Source of the DNA: a virus
Reading direction: 5' to 3' (one strand)
DNA length: 50,348 bases
Virus record (IMG/VR): IMGVR_UViG_3300009161_000066
Location: 1-50,348 of that record
Shown: positions 15,736-24,713 of the stretch, piece by piece
Position numbering within the stretch: position 1 is the stretch's first letter
Layout of the letters: each line of letters begins with the position of its first letter
Made by a program: the position numbers and the translations under genes
Notes under the pieces: generated by a model
Seen by the model: only the letters and a program-made list of their open reading frames with translations
Told to the model about the DNA's origin: nothing
Database searches by the model: none

Positions 15736-16575
15736 ATGGACTATTATCAAATATTAGGTGTAAACGAAAACGCAAGTCAGGATGAAATTAAAAAGGCCTA
15801 CAAAAAGTTGGCCATGAAGAATCATCCTGACCGTGGCGGCGACACAAAGAAATTTCAAGAAATATCACAAGCTCACGATGCGCTGAGCGATCCCCAAAAA
15901 CGTCAACAATACGATGCCCAGAAGAATGGAAATCCATTCGGACATCCGGGCCACCCTGGACCGCCCGGCTGGAATGATGTTAGCGAAATGTTTGGTTTTA
16001 ACTTCGGCCCTGGTTTTGCAGGATTTGGGGGTCGACAAATGCAGAGAAACAAAGATTTAACTATTCGAGTAACTGTTTCATTTAAACAAGCATATACAGG
16101 AACTCAGATTGAAGCTAGATATGCAATGCCTTCGGGCAAACATCAAACTGTAGTTGTTGACATTCCACAAGGCGTACAAAGTGGGCAAATCATTCGATAC
16201 GGGGGACTTGGGGACGATTCAGTTCCGCAGTTTGCTCGAGGTAATCTCAATGTATCTGTAATGGTTGAGCCAGATCCTGAATGGGAACGTAGAGGTAATG
16301 ATTTATTTAAAATTGTTACCATTACGGCATTAGAAGCAATGACTGGCTGTACTAAAGAAGTGGTATGTTTAGACAGTAATATTATGCCGCTAACTTTACG
16401 TGCTGGCATTACTCCAGGAACTGAGTTTTCAAGCGGTGGTCGCGGCTTTAGAGACATCAATACTGGCAGAGTCGGCAACATGATAATTGTAGTTACTGTA
16501 ACGATTCCGGCGGTATTAGATCACCAATTAAGGCAAGAATTAGAAGCATTGTATGCTAAAATAGAAAAACAATAA
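15736..16575 (+). CDS. dnaJ: DnaJ/CbpA-type co-chaperone
   Basis: 279 residues from the ATG at 15736 (MDYYQILGV is the normal J-domain start; an ATG at 15718 lies within the promoter). The J-domain spans residues 1-62, with the HPD motif at 30-32. A Gly/Pro/Phe-rich linker (about 68-100) follows, then two C-terminal beta domains. There is no CxxCxGxG zinc repeat, so it is CbpA-like rather than full DnaJ. It would stimulate a host DnaK-type Hsp70. It is followed after 16 bases by a ClpA-type unfoldase, forming a chaperone pair. Confidence 0.88.
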   Translation: MDYYQILGVNENASQDEIKKAYKKLAMKNHPDRGGDTKKFQEISQAHDALSDPQKRQQYDAQKNGNPFGHPGHPGPPGWNDVSEMFGFNFGPGFAGFGGRQMQRNKDLTIRVTVSFKQAYTGTQIEARYAMPSGKHQTVVVDIPQGVQSGQIIRYGGLGDDSVPQFARGNLNVSVMVEPDPEWERRGNDLFKIVTITALEAMTGCTKEVVCLDSNIMPLTLRAGITPGTEFSSGGRGFRDINTGRVGNMIIVVTVTIPAVLDHQLRQELEALYAKIEKQ

Positions 16576-16591
16576 CCGTAAGGAAATGATA

Positions 16592-18868
16592 ATGGTAGAA
16601 CCTAGCAGTGAATTGCAACAAGTATTTGAAAAAGCTATTGACGTTGCTAAGAAACTAAAACACGAATATCTAACCATAGAACACTTATTGTTTTCCATGT
16701 TATGTGAAGAATCGTTTAGTAAGTGTGTTACTGGATACGGTGCAGATGCAGGTTTCCTTAAAAAGAATCTTGAATTGTACCTTAAAAATAAATGTGACGA
16801 AATTGTAACAGAAGTTACAGATGTTAAGCCTCGCAAAACACAAGCCGTAGAACGTGTACTTAATCGTGCATTTACGCAAGTCCTTTTCAATGGGCGTCAA
16901 AAGATTGAGCCCACTGATGTGTTCCTTGCCATGATGGCAGAGAAGCGGTCGTATGCCAACTACTACATTGGCCAAGCAGAGATCGACAAAGATAAATTTG
17001 CCGATTATTTAAACTCAGAAATTACGGAATCGGAAGAATCGGAAGAACCTAGAGACGGGCAGGGCGAACGTGCATTAAAAGCATTTACAACTAATCTTAA
17101 TGAAGCTGTTAAGAAAAACAAAGTCGATCCGGTAATTGGTCGAATTGATGAATTAGAAAATATCGCACTATCACTTGGTCGTAGAAGCAAAAGCAATGTT
17201 ATCCTTGTTGGAGATCCTGGTGTAGGTAAAACTGCCATTGCAGAAGGCCTTGCATTTAATATTGTTAAAGGTGCAGTTCCCGACTTTCTAAAAGAATATA
17301 CTGTGTATAATCTTGACATCAGTGCAATGTTAGCTGGCAGCAAGTATCGTGGAGATTTTGAAGAACGATTTAAATTAGTTCTTAGAGGACTTGATAAGAA
17401 AGGCAAGACAGTATTGTTCATTGACGAAGCCCATATGATTAGTGGAGCCGGAGCCGGCGGCAGTCAAAATAGCAATGACCTTGCTAACATGATGAAGCCA
17501 GCACTGAGTAAAGGTAACATTAAAGTCATTGCAAGTACTACATGGGAAGAATATCGTAAGTACTTTGAAAAGGATCGTGCATTAATGCGTCGATTTGCAC
17601 GTATTAGTATTGATGAGCCTACTCCAGAAATGGCAGTTCAGATCCTTAAGGGTATTAAGAAATACTATGAATCTCATCATAATGTTAAAATTAAAGATGA
17701 TGCTATTCAGGCTGCAGTTAAATTATCTATTAAGTATCAAACAGATAAAAAGTTGCCCGACAAAGCTATTGACTTAATTGATCTTGCGTGTTCACGCTTT
17801 AACTTAAAGTTAGCAGATGAACGAATTGTTGACGAGGCTGCTATTCAATATGAGCTTGCAAAAGTAGTTAACATGCCCACTGAAAAGATTGCCGAACAAG
17901 AGTCAAGTAATCTTGCAAACCTCGAAGCTAACTTACAACAAGAAGTATATGGGCAAGATCTTGCCATTACAGAAATTGTTGATAAGATCCTTGTTAGTCA
18001 AGCAGGATTAAAATCAGAGAATCGACCAGTCGGTGCGTTTGTGTTTATGGGACCAACCGGTACAGGTAAAACAGAAACTGCTAAAGCACTGGCTAAAAAT
18101 CTTGGAGTTAAACTTGTACGATTTGATATGAGTGAATACCAAGAAAAACACTCAGTTAGCAAACTAATTGGATCTCCGCCGGGATATGTGGGCTTTGAAG
18201 AAAATTCTGGATTGTTGATTACCCAGATACAAGAAAGTCCTAACTGTGTATTATTGCTTGATGAAATTGAAAAGTCGCATCCTGATGTTTCAACTATCTT
18301 ATTGCAAATGATGGATAACGGATTTGTTACAGGCAGCAATGGTAAAAAGGCAGATTGTCGTAATCTTATCCTTATTATTACAACAAATGCCGGCGCACAG
18401 GATAGCGAGAAGAATCAAATTGGATTCGGTAGTCAAGAGAAAGAATATGAAGACAAAGCTCTTAAGAAGTTCTTTGCTCCCGAATTCCGTAATCGATTAG
18501 ACGGCGTTGTTACGTTTGGCAAGTTAAACAAAGAAACAATGATTAAAATTGTTGGCAAGTTTATGGTCGAAGTACGTGACCAAGTTAAGGATAAAGGAAT
18601 TAAAATTAAGATTACCGATGAAGCAATTGATTGGTTAATTGAAAAAGGGTTTGATTCTAAGATGGGAGCTCGGCCACTACAACGTGTTATTGACAAGGAA
18701 ATTAAACGCCCATTGGCAAAACTAATGTTGTTTGGAGACTTGAGAAAGGGCGGCAATGTAGGTATTGCTGTATCCGATACCCAATTAGTGCTCAATGTTA
18801 AAGTTAAAACACCTAAGGTAATCATTGATGAAATTGTATCCATCGATCCAGACCAAACAAACAACTAA
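16592..18868 (+). CDS. clpA: ClpA-type AAA+ unfoldase
   Basis: 758 residues, the size of ClpA. Start set at the ATG at 16592 (AAGGA seven bases upstream). An N-terminal Clp domain covers about 1-145. AAA+ module 1 has Walker A GDPGVGKT (207-214) and Walker B VLFIDEAH. Module 2 has GPTGTGKT (487-494) and VLLLDEIE. There is no ClpB/Hsp104 middle domain. A loop after module 2 Walker B contains IGF (610-612), the position of the ClpP-docking tripeptide (IGL in ClpA, IGF in ClpX). It could thus work with host ClpP, though no clpP gene is in the window. Confidence 0.88.
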   Translation: MVEPSSELQQVFEKAIDVAKKLKHEYLTIEHLLFSMLCEESFSKCVTGYGADAGFLKKNLELYLKNKCDEIVTEVTDVKPRKTQAVERVLNRAFTQVLFNGRQKIEPTDVFLAMMAEKRSYANYYIGQAEIDKDKFADYLNSEITESEESEEPRDGQGERALKAFTTNLNEAVKKNKVDPVIGRIDELENIALSLGRRSKSNVILVGDPGVGKTAIAEGLAFNIVKGAVPDFLKEYTVYNLDISAMLAGSKYRGDFEERFKLVLRGLDKKGKTVLFIDEAHMISGAGAGGSQNSNDLANMMKPALSKGNIKVIASTTWEEYRKYFEKDRALMRRFARISIDEPTPEMAVQILKGIKKYYESHHNVKIKDDAIQAAVKLSIKYQTDKKLPDKAIDLIDLACSRFNLKLADERIVDEAAIQYELAKVVNMPTEKIAEQESSNLANLEANLQQEVYGQDLAITEIVDKILVSQAGLKSENRPVGAFVFMGPTGTGKTETAKALAKNLGVKLVRFDMSEYQEKHSVSKLIGSPPGYVGFEENSGLLITQIQESPNCVLLLDEIEKSHPDVSTILLQMMDNGFVTGSNGKKADCRNLILIITTNAGAQDSEKNQIGFGSQEKEYEDKALKKFFAPEFRNRLDGVVTFGKLNKETMIKIVGKFMVEVRDQVKDKGIKIKITDEAIDWLIEKGFDSKMGARPLQRVIDKEIKRPLAKLMLFGDLRKGGNVGIAVSDTQLVLNVKVKTPKVIIDEIVSIDPDQTNN

Positions 18869-18869
18869 G

Positions 18870-19469
18870 TTGTTTAATCACAAGTACAAGTACAAAATTG
18901 TACTTGTGACTAAGGCCGCAGGGTTATTTAGGGGTTGTAATTTTGAATCTATAGATGCTAATCTAAAAGAAAATCAAAAAGAAAATCAGTACGAATGGAT
19001 CAAAAAACTTGCTCCCGAGGACCGATACTATGCAGGTAAGCTAAGTATTGCATTAAAAAAATGTAAGGATTTTGAAATTAGAGTAGAAAACCCGTACGTT
19101 AGCTGTTATACTAATATCGAAAAAGATGTCGAACTATTATCTAAAATAGATAGTGATCGAGTCAAGTATGTTAGTTTGCCTACTGCTGGTACTGAAACTG
19201 CACTGTCCGAAGGTAAAGTTATTGTTAAAAACATTGACTTTGATTATAAGGTAACTATGGGTCGAACTCGACAGGATTTTACATCGTTTGTTGAATGGTG
19301 TGAAGGAAAAGACAAGATTCGTATGCCTAAACGTGCTAAGAAAGATCTATGCAGGAAAAGCTGTTGGGGCGGCAGTCACTTCTACGTTAAGGATGAAAAG
19401 ATGCTTCTTATGGTTAAAGTGTTTGTTGGAAGCTACATACACAGCGTAGAATCCGTAGTTAAGAGCTAA
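18870..19469 (+). CDS. Conserved T4-like phage protein of unknown function
   Basis: About 199 residues if it starts at the TTG at 18870 just after clpA (giving MFNHKYKYKIVLVTKAAG). The frame is also open from TTG/ATG codons at 18825/18828 inside the clpA end, so the start is uncertain. Segments such as VTKAAGLFRGCNFESIDANL, YAGKLSIALKKC and MGRTRQDFTSFVEWCEG recur in uncharacterised T4-like marine phage proteins. The C-terminus is basic with several Cys. It ends before a strong terminator. Confidence 0.5.
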   Translation: MFNHKYKYKIVLVTKAAGLFRGCNFESIDANLKENQKENQYEWIKKLAPEDRYYAGKLSIALKKCKDFEIRVENPYVSCYTNIEKDVELLSKIDSDRVKYVSLPTAGTETALSEGKVIVKNIDFDYKVTMGRTRQDFTSFVEWCEGKDKIRMPKRAKKDLCRKSCWGGSHFYVKDEKMLLMVKVFVGSYIHSVESVVKS

Positions 19470-19488
19470 ATCAAAGCTACTTCCTAAT

Positions 19489-19526
19489 ATCCCTTTTGCG
19501 ATAAATATCGTAAGAGGGATTTTTTT
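19489..19526 (+). terminator. Rho-independent terminator with late-promoter motif in its loop
   Basis: A 14-bp stem (ATCCCTTTTGCGAT with ATCGTAAGAGGGAT, including two G-T pairs), loop AAAT, then a run of T from 19521. It ends the dnaJ-clpA unit. The top of the hairpin spells GATAAATA (19500-19507). Confidence 0.85.
19500..19507 (+). promoter_or_regulatory. Late-type promoter motif GATAAATA
   Basis: Matches the T4 late consensus TATAAATA at seven of eight positions. It is placed 56 bases before the gene at 19563 and is the first of four identical copies in the window. It lies within the terminator hairpin. Confidence 0.5.
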
Positions 19527-19562
19527 ATAGCGCAAGTAAAGCGTTAGTAGAACTTAATAATT

Positions 19563-19928
19563 ATGAAAATATTTGAACTGTTTAACCCCAACATGAAACG
19601 AGAAGAGTTCGATCTGCGCGACGATCTAATCTTTTTTATGCGTAATGACCCACAATTCTATCGTAAAGAACTACTGCCGTTTCAACAGAAATTTACACGC
19701 CATTGTGATTCGGGCCGTAGCGTGAGTTCTAAGGCGTTTGAACCCATTGTAAAACGAGCGTTTGATCGTTACAAAGATATGTTCCCCGTAGAAGGAATGG
19801 AAGATACTCTAACAAAAAGAGACGTACAAGAGATATGTGAAAAGTTGCAAGGTGAAGAAACTAATAATTATCACGAAGAAAAGAAAAACACTGCCGAGAA
19901 AAAAGATGATACTAAGAGAGCTATTTGA
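19563..19928 (+). CDS. Conserved phage protein, possible internal/scaffold-associated
   Basis: 121 residues. It starts MKIFELFNPN, a short M-K-I-x-E-L leader shared with other genes in this cluster. The core (DDLIFFMRNDPQFYRKELLP, FEPIVKRAFDRYKDMFPVEG) is conserved in T4-like marine phages. A Glu/Lys-rich disordered tail follows. No enzymatic motif. The 3' end overlaps the nucleotidyltransferase gene by 23 bases. Confidence 0.45.
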   Translation: MKIFELFNPNMKREEFDLRDDLIFFMRNDPQFYRKELLPFQQKFTRHCDSGRSVSSKAFEPIVKRAFDRYKDMFPVEGMEDTLTKRDVQEICEKLQGEETNNYHEEKKNTAEKKDDTKRAI

Positions 19929-21480
19929 GTCTAAAAGCAAATCGGTAGGAATTATATTTGGCCGATTTAACCCTCCTCATATGGGACATATGAAAGCATG
20001 GGAAATGGCCAGTGAAAATTCAGCCTGGTATGTTGGTACTAATAAAAGTACACAGGGTCCCAAGGATCCACTACCATTTGACATTAAGGTCAAAGCAATG
20101 GACGCTGTATATCCTGCAATCAAAGGACATATTGTTGCTGAACAAAGTTGGCTAACGTTGGCTAGTAAGGTATACGAAAAACACGGCAACATTGTATTAA
20201 ATGTCTATACTGACGAGGCATGGGTTACTAAGGCACTTGTACAATACAATGGTAAAGAAGGTGCCCACGGATATTACGAGTTTGGCACTATCCAACAACA
20301 AGACACACCCCGCCTAAGCTCAGCAACTGCTCTACGTAATGCAGTAGCAGCAGATGATAGAGATGCGTTTGGACAAGCAGCAGGCGTTGATCCCAATACT
20401 CTCGTTGCAGGACATCCGTTCTTTGATGTGGTAAAACATTATCTTATGCCACATGCTGAAAAGGCTGCGGCTAAAGTTGTTAAGAAGAAAGTTAAAGAAC
20501 CAGTGGGGTTAGATGAAGGCCCTTCATTACCTAGCACACTAAAAAGCATTGCAACAAATGGCGAGCCCATAACACAGTTATATGGTAAACTAAAAGCTAT
20601 GGCTAAACGTTGGGTAGACAACAATGGAAGCCTAAAAGGGTTTCATCGTAATGCTGCTGGACAAAGTGCTCAATGGTTTAACAATTTTTACTTTAATAAA
20701 TTGCAAAATGATTTGTATGCCTTGGTTAAACAAGCACCTAAATATGCTCCTCCACTAATTGCATTTTTAAAAGATGCCAGTGAAGATCGCGAACGTCATA
20801 TTAACTTTACAGAAATCAGCGGATCGTTACCTCCTATACTATTCCAAATAGGTAAACGTATGGGTGACGAAAGTCTAGCACGTTTTGCACATAGCTGGAA
20901 GGCACGTAAAGATGAGTATGACTCGTATCTATCACAATTAGAATCAGAAGCTGACAGTGATGATGAATTTGATATGCCTGTTGCAAAGCCAGAAAAGAGC
21001 AAAATGCCCGGGCAACAAAATGCGCAAGCTGAACAAATTGTCAACAGCGTATTATCAAAACTTCCTAAGAATATAGCAGGTGAAATACGTAACGCCATTG
21101 CCCGTGCACCTAATAAAATACAAGCACTACACCAAGAATTAACTAAGCGTAAAATACAAGGTGTGGCGGAAGGTGAAAGCAATGCTATAGATACTGTAGC
21201 TAAACGTTTAACTGATCCTAAAGATGGAATGACTGCTAAACTTAGAGCAGCCGGTGACAAACGCCGTGAAGATAAACTAAAAGGCAGAAATATTTCCAGG
21301 CGTGATACTACTAGCAAGGACGAATGGGGCGACTTAAAACAAGAAAATGCTTGGGACAGACTACAGCGTGAACGAGCATTAGAGTCAGCAGGTGTTGGTA
21401 TTATAACAAAACAGAATTCAACTGTTGACGTAAATAAAAACACCCCAAAGAAGAATCTAAAGGCATTTAGATTAATATAA
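19906..21480 (+). CDS. Nucleotidyltransferase with long phage-specific C-terminus
   Basis: 524 residues from the ATG at 19906 (MILRELFES). Residues 14-30 (GIIFGRFNPPHMGHMKA) carry the HxGH-type nucleotide-binding motif of cytidylyl/adenylyltransferases, and RLSSATALRNAV around residue 140 is the matching ISSTxxR motif. Beyond about residue 190 the protein is unlike known enzymes: a globular region (GSLKGFHRNAAGQSAQWF) is followed by charged linkers. The linkers include LDEG (about residue 203) and QGVAEGE (about residue 420), which fit the (I/L/V)-x-E cleavage pattern of T4-type prohead proteases. Substrate is unknown. Possibly packaged in the head and processed (inference). Confidence 0.6.
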   Translation: MILRELFESKSKSVGIIFGRFNPPHMGHMKAWEMASENSAWYVGTNKSTQGPKDPLPFDIKVKAMDAVYPAIKGHIVAEQSWLTLASKVYEKHGNIVLNVYTDEAWVTKALVQYNGKEGAHGYYEFGTIQQQDTPRLSSATALRNAVAADDRDAFGQAAGVDPNTLVAGHPFFDVVKHYLMPHAEKAAAKVVKKKVKEPVGLDEGPSLPSTLKSIATNGEPITQLYGKLKAMAKRWVDNNGSLKGFHRNAAGQSAQWFNNFYFNKLQNDLYALVKQAPKYAPPLIAFLKDASEDRERHINFTEISGSLPPILFQIGKRMGDESLARFAHSWKARKDEYDSYLSQLESEADSDDEFDMPVAKPEKSKMPGQQNAQAEQIVNSVLSKLPKNIAGEIRNAIARAPNKIQALHQELTKRKIQGVAEGESNAIDTVAKRLTDPKDGMTAKLRAAGDKRREDKLKGRNISRRDTTSKDEWGDLKQENAWDRLQRERALESAGVGIITKQNSTVDVNKNTPKKNLKAFRLI

Positions 21481-21695
21481 TGGATGAGCTTGCCCAACTT
21501 AAACGCCTAGCTGGAGTTAACAGTTATAAAGGCCTACAGCCATATGACATCAATGAAGGCAGTAATATAAGCGTTACTGGCAATGAAAAAGGCAAGTTGA
21601 TGAAGCAGCACAATATTAAATCAGGAACACCCGAGTGGTTTAAGTTATGGTTTAGTCTACCTTACATGACTGGCGAAAAGCCCATTGGAGATTGA
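21480..21695 (+). CDS. Small conserved phage protein
   Basis: 71 residues, starting at the ATG overlapping the previous stop (TAATG). The MDELAQLKRLAGV opening is a frequent N-terminus in T4-like marine phage proteins of the head/core region. DINEGSN in the middle fits the I-x-E-G processing-like motif seen in its neighbours. C-terminus FKLWFSLPYMTGEKPIGD. Function unknown. Confidence 0.45.
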   Translation: MDELAQLKRLAGVNSYKGLQPYDINEGSNISVTGNEKGKLMKQHNIKSGTPEWFKLWFSLPYMTGEKPIGD

Positions 21696-21696
21696 T

Positions 21697-22329
21697 ATGA
21701 GTTTTGAGTTTGATTTTACTGTAGAAAAGTTACATAACTGTGTACACAAAAATAAAGAAATCGAATTATGGTATAACGCCATGGCCGAATACTTACCTAA
21801 GTTTGAAATTACTACACCTGCTCGTGTAGCAGGATTTGTTGCACAGTGCCAACATGAAAGCGCAGACTTTACTGCACTACAGGAAAATTTAAACTACGGT
21901 GCTAAAGGTCTAATGAGTATTTTTAAGAAATACTATACAGACGAAGCATTAGCAAAAAGACATGAACGTAAACCAGAATTAATTGCTAATCGTGTATATA
22001 GTAGTCGCATGGGCAACGGTGATGACGCAAGTGGTGACGGTTGGAAGTTCCGGGGGCGTGGCATTTTACAAATTACGGGTCGCAGTAATTATACCCAATG
22101 CAGTCGTGATTTGTTCGGTGATGATACATTAGCAAATGATCCAGATTTATTACGCACACCAGAATACGCAGTTCTAAGTGCTTGCTGGTTTTGGCACAAG
22201 AATGGATTAAATGCTATTTGCGACAAGGGCGACATTGTATTGCTAAGTAAAAAAATCAACGGTGGTACTATTGGATTAGAAGATCGCATCTCTCACTGGA
22301 ATATTGCGTTAGATCAATTTGAAGGCTAA
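21697..22329 (+). CDS. Endolysin, GH19 chitinase/lysozyme-like
   Basis: 210 residues from the ATG at 21697 (GGAG six bases upstream; an in-frame TTG at 21685 is unlikely). CQHESADFTALQENLNYGA contains the catalytic Glu in the HES context. GWKFRGRGILQITGRSNY is the substrate-site signature of GH19 endolysins. The WFWHKNGLNAICDKGD helix and VLLSKKINGGTIG region complete the fold. There is no signal peptide, so a holin must release it. It would cleave the glycan backbone of peptidoglycan. It is separated from the holin and spanin genes by about 6 kb. Confidence 0.85.
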   Translation: MSFEFDFTVEKLHNCVHKNKEIELWYNAMAEYLPKFEITTPARVAGFVAQCQHESADFTALQENLNYGAKGLMSIFKKYYTDEALAKRHERKPELIANRVYSSRMGNGDDASGDGWKFRGRGILQITGRSNYTQCSRDLFGDDTLANDPDLLRTPEYAVLSACWFWHKNGLNAICDKGDIVLLSKKINGGTIGLEDRISHWNIALDQFEG

Positions 22330-22330
22330 T

Positions 22331-23098
22331 ATGTTTTTAAGAGAATTAATTGTTGAAGATGCTATGATGGGCAAGATTGCAGACTCGGGCAAAATTATTC
22401 GCATCTTAAAGAAAGCACACACTGTGCCATTCAGTGATGAAAAAAACTGGTTGCTGGTAGATATGGATCCGGCCAAAGGCAACAAAGGGCTGGGTATCAA
22501 ATGGATTCCAGCCGACACAAGATTTGAATGGGTAAGGCCTTATAGAGACTCAGTGGATGAAAACTTTGCTGACGGAAAGAACCCACAGGACAAAGGCGAT
22601 GCCAAACGTCACGGGGTAAACACCAAAGGCAATGTAAGTAGCCTACGCAAGGTTGCCAAGCAAGGTGGTCGTAAAGGACAACTAGCACATTGGATGGCTA
22701 ACATGAAAGCCGGTAAGAAGAAGTCACTAAATGAAGCTGTTATACATCCAGGTATAATGGATGCTCTAGAAGACTTTTTGCCATTTGTAATGAAGATGTT
22801 AAAGTTAGACAAACTACCTAGGATTGGCATTCATAAAACTATAGAGACAGGTGATCAACCTAGCTTTGGTGGTTATGATATGGAAAACAACTCAATACAG
22901 TTAGCTCTTAAAGATCGTCATCCTGCAGATATACTTAGAACACTGGCTCATGAACTGGTACACTATAAACAAAATACCACACACGAGCTCGATGATCAAA
23001 GTGGGTCAACTGGTAGTCCAGAAGAAAATGAAGCTAACTCTAAAGCAGGGGTTATCATGCGCCAGTTTAACAAACGTTTCCCGCAATACTTAGAGTAA
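22331..23098 (+). CDS. Zincin-like metallopeptidase with leader-like N-terminus
   Basis: 255 residues from the ATG at 22331, one base after the endolysin stop. The N-terminus is MFLRELIVEDAMMG, similar to other leader-like starts in this cluster. Residues 75-130 form a basic block (GRKGQLAHWMANMKAGKKK) known from T4-like virion proteins. SLNEAVIHPG at about 136 fits an L-x-E-A cleavage motif. The C-terminal domain has HELVHYKQ, an HExxH zinc site, followed by EENEAN, which may give the third ligand. So a peptidase may be freed from a leader and linker by processing. Substrate is unknown. Confidence 0.6.
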   Translation: MFLRELIVEDAMMGKIADSGKIIRILKKAHTVPFSDEKNWLLVDMDPAKGNKGLGIKWIPADTRFEWVRPYRDSVDENFADGKNPQDKGDAKRHGVNTKGNVSSLRKVAKQGGRKGQLAHWMANMKAGKKKSLNEAVIHPGIMDALEDFLPFVMKMLKLDKLPRIGIHKTIETGDQPSFGGYDMENNSIQLALKDRHPADILRTLAHELVHYKQNTTHELDDQSGSTGSPEENEANSKAGVIMRQFNKRFPQYLE

Positions 23099-23102
23099 TA
23101 CT

Positions 23103-23288
23103 ATGAAAATAAGAGAAATACTAGTTAAAGAAGATGCTACACCAGGTGGTACTAGCGCAGGTAATGTTGCAGTAGGTGCAGTATACAAGAACAAGAAAGG
23201 AAAGTCTGCTAAAAACTCCAATGGTACAATAAAGAATGCTCTTGATATGAAGAACAATTTACTAACTGGTGGCAGCTTAAAACGATAA
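23103..23288 (+). CDS. Small basic protein with leader-like N-terminus
   Basis: 61 residues. It opens MKIREILVKEDATPGG, the clearest example of the shared leader with a V-K-E-D processing-like site. The remainder is Gly/Ala/Lys/Asn rich (NKKGKSAKNSNGTIKNAL) and basic. It could be an internal-head peptide. Function unknown. Confidence 0.45.
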   Translation: MKIREILVKEDATPGGTSAGNVAVGAVYKNKKGKSAKNSNGTIKNALDMKNNLLTGGSLKR

Positions 23289-23291
23289 ATA
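23284..23291 (+). promoter_or_regulatory. Late-type promoter motif GATAAATA
   Basis: An eight-base motif like the T4 late promoter, 25 bases before the ATG at 23316, overlapping the end of the preceding small gene. Confidence 0.5.
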
Positions 23292-23315
23292 TTATGAAAT
23301 TGGAGAACTCTCAAA

Positions 23316-24710
23316 ATGCAAGATAACTTTCACCGTCCGGACGATCACGAAGCAAAAATGGCTCGTGCCGATCTATTCAAATGCGCCCAATACAGCTTTA
23401 AGCTATTCAAAATGATCCGCGAAGATCAAGAGCTAGAGGGATGGGTTCAAGCTAAGATTACCAAAGCTGCCGATTACATTGCGTCTGTGTATCACTACAT
23501 GGAATACGAAATGAAGATTAGCGAATACGGTAGTGCCATTGAAAACAGCGATATGTATTCAGAAAGTATTCGTCGTGCTTTTACCCAAAAATTAACAGAA
23601 GCTAAGAAGCAAGCTGTTAAAGCTAAAGATGCAATGAAGAAGAAAGAAAAAGATCTCGACGAAGGTTGGGAAGACATGATTAAAGCTAATAAAGAAAAAG
23701 CAGATGGCAAAGGTGATATGAAAACTGGCGAGAAAAAGAAAAGTTCTTCGCATGGTGTTATTACTAAAACTGAAAAAGGTGTTGTACACAAAGCCGGTAA
23801 CAAGGGCTATGGCAACAACTGGGATGGTGAAACTCCAGCTGCTCCATCGAAAGCTGCAAAATCAGCATCAGAAAAGAAATCAGACAAAGAAAAAGACATC
23901 AAGTTGCCACCATGGAAAGGTAATGTTACCAAGCATAGCAGTAATAAAGGCGCAGAGAAAGATGACGGCACTGGAGATATCAAAGAAGGTAGTATTCAAG
24001 GTGGAGTATGGACCGCTGATGCACCTAAGAAAGGTGCTCCCAATGTTCCAGTTCCAAGTCCAAACGAAGGACCAACTTCAAATGCTATGAAGCCATTACC
24101 GCCAGGAACAACTCCAGAAAAAGCCAAGCTAGATCCACGTTACAAAACAGATCCAGCATTTAAAAAAGAAGTTGATACTGCATCACAAATTACTTTTAAA
24201 GAAGGCAAAAAGCCAGACTTTTTAGACATGGACAAAGATGGCGACAAGAAAGAGCCAATGAAGAAAGCAGTTGCTGATAAAAAAGCAGGTCCTAAGAAAG
24301 GCGTTAATCCTTTTGCCAAAGTAAAAGAAACAGCAATAAGTGGTGCACCACAAAAATCTGGAATTCCAACGACAGCAACTACTACAGTACCAGGAATGAG
24401 AGCCACTCAACAAGATTTAAAGAAGGCAGGAGCAAGTGCAGCATTAGGTGAAGGAAAATGCAACCACACTGCTAAAGGTAAGGCATGCCCAGTACACGGT
24501 CTAAAAGAATGTGGCGGGACGTATGAAGGATCGGATAGTAATCCACAACATAGTCATCAATTTGATGTTACTATGAAACATGCCAAGAACCCAACAGTAC
24601 AACAGCGTATGGCAGCACACGACATTAAGCCGGGCATATCTGGATATAAAGATCGTATTGATCTCTTGAAAGACTTAGAGCGTACAGGCAAATTAAAAGG
24701 TAATAATTAA
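23316..24710 (+). CDS. Large low-complexity internal/scaffold-like protein
   Basis: 464 residues with ribosome site ttggagaactctc. A folded N-terminal domain (about 1-95; FHRPDDHEAKMARADLF, MIREDQELEGWVQAKI) is followed by long Lys/Glu/Gly/Pro-rich linkers. These contain x-x-E-G sites: LDEGWED, DIKEGSI, FKEGKKP and LGEGKCN. LDPRYKTDPAFKKEVD near residues 271-286 is shared with the protein at 26447. The C-terminus has a Cys/His cluster (KCNHTAKGKACPVHGLKEC) that may bind metal, then a compact end domain. Composition and motif spacing suggest a processed head-internal protein; this is inference. Confidence 0.5.
   Translation: MQDNFHRPDDHEAKMARADLFKCAQYSFKLFKMIREDQELEGWVQAKITKAADYIASVYHYMEYEMKISEYGSAIENSDMYSESIRRAFTQKLTEAKKQAVKAKDAMKKKEKDLDEGWEDMIKANKEKADGKGDMKTGEKKKSSSHGVITKTEKGVVHKAGNKGYGNNWDGETPAAPSKAAKSASEKKSDKEKDIKLPPWKGNVTKHSSNKGAEKDDGTGDIKEGSIQGGVWTADAPKKGAPNVPVPSPNEGPTSNAMKPLPPGTTPEKAKLDPRYKTDPAFKKEVDTASQITFKEGKKPDFLDMDKDGDKKEPMKKAVADKKAGPKKGVNPFAKVKETAISGAPQKSGIPTTATTTVPGMRATQQDLKKAGASAALGEGKCNHTAKGKACPVHGLKECGGTYEGSDSNPQHSHQFDVTMKHAKNPTVQQRMAAHDIKPGISGYKDRIDLLKDLERTGKLKGNN
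24132..24176 (+). repeat. 45-bp direct repeat, copy 1
   Basis: Coding repeat for DPRYKTDPAFKKEVD. It matches 27485-27529 at 44 of 45 bases although the surrounding genes differ. Suggests module exchange between the two genes. Confidence 0.9.
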
Positions 24711-24713
24711 GTT

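Noticed and set aside
18878-18909. Inverted repeat TCACAAGTACA/TGTACTTGTGA after clpA, looking like a terminator or operator.
   Set aside because: No T-run follows, and the bases code for the HKYKYKIVLV start of the next protein, whose Lys/Tyr and Val/Leu codons produce the symmetry. It was not listed as a feature.
20796-21497. Long reverse-strand open frame (233 codons) opposite the nucleotidyltransferase gene.
   Set aside because: It mirrors the codon pattern of a clearly coding plus strand, has no family resemblance and no ribosome site.
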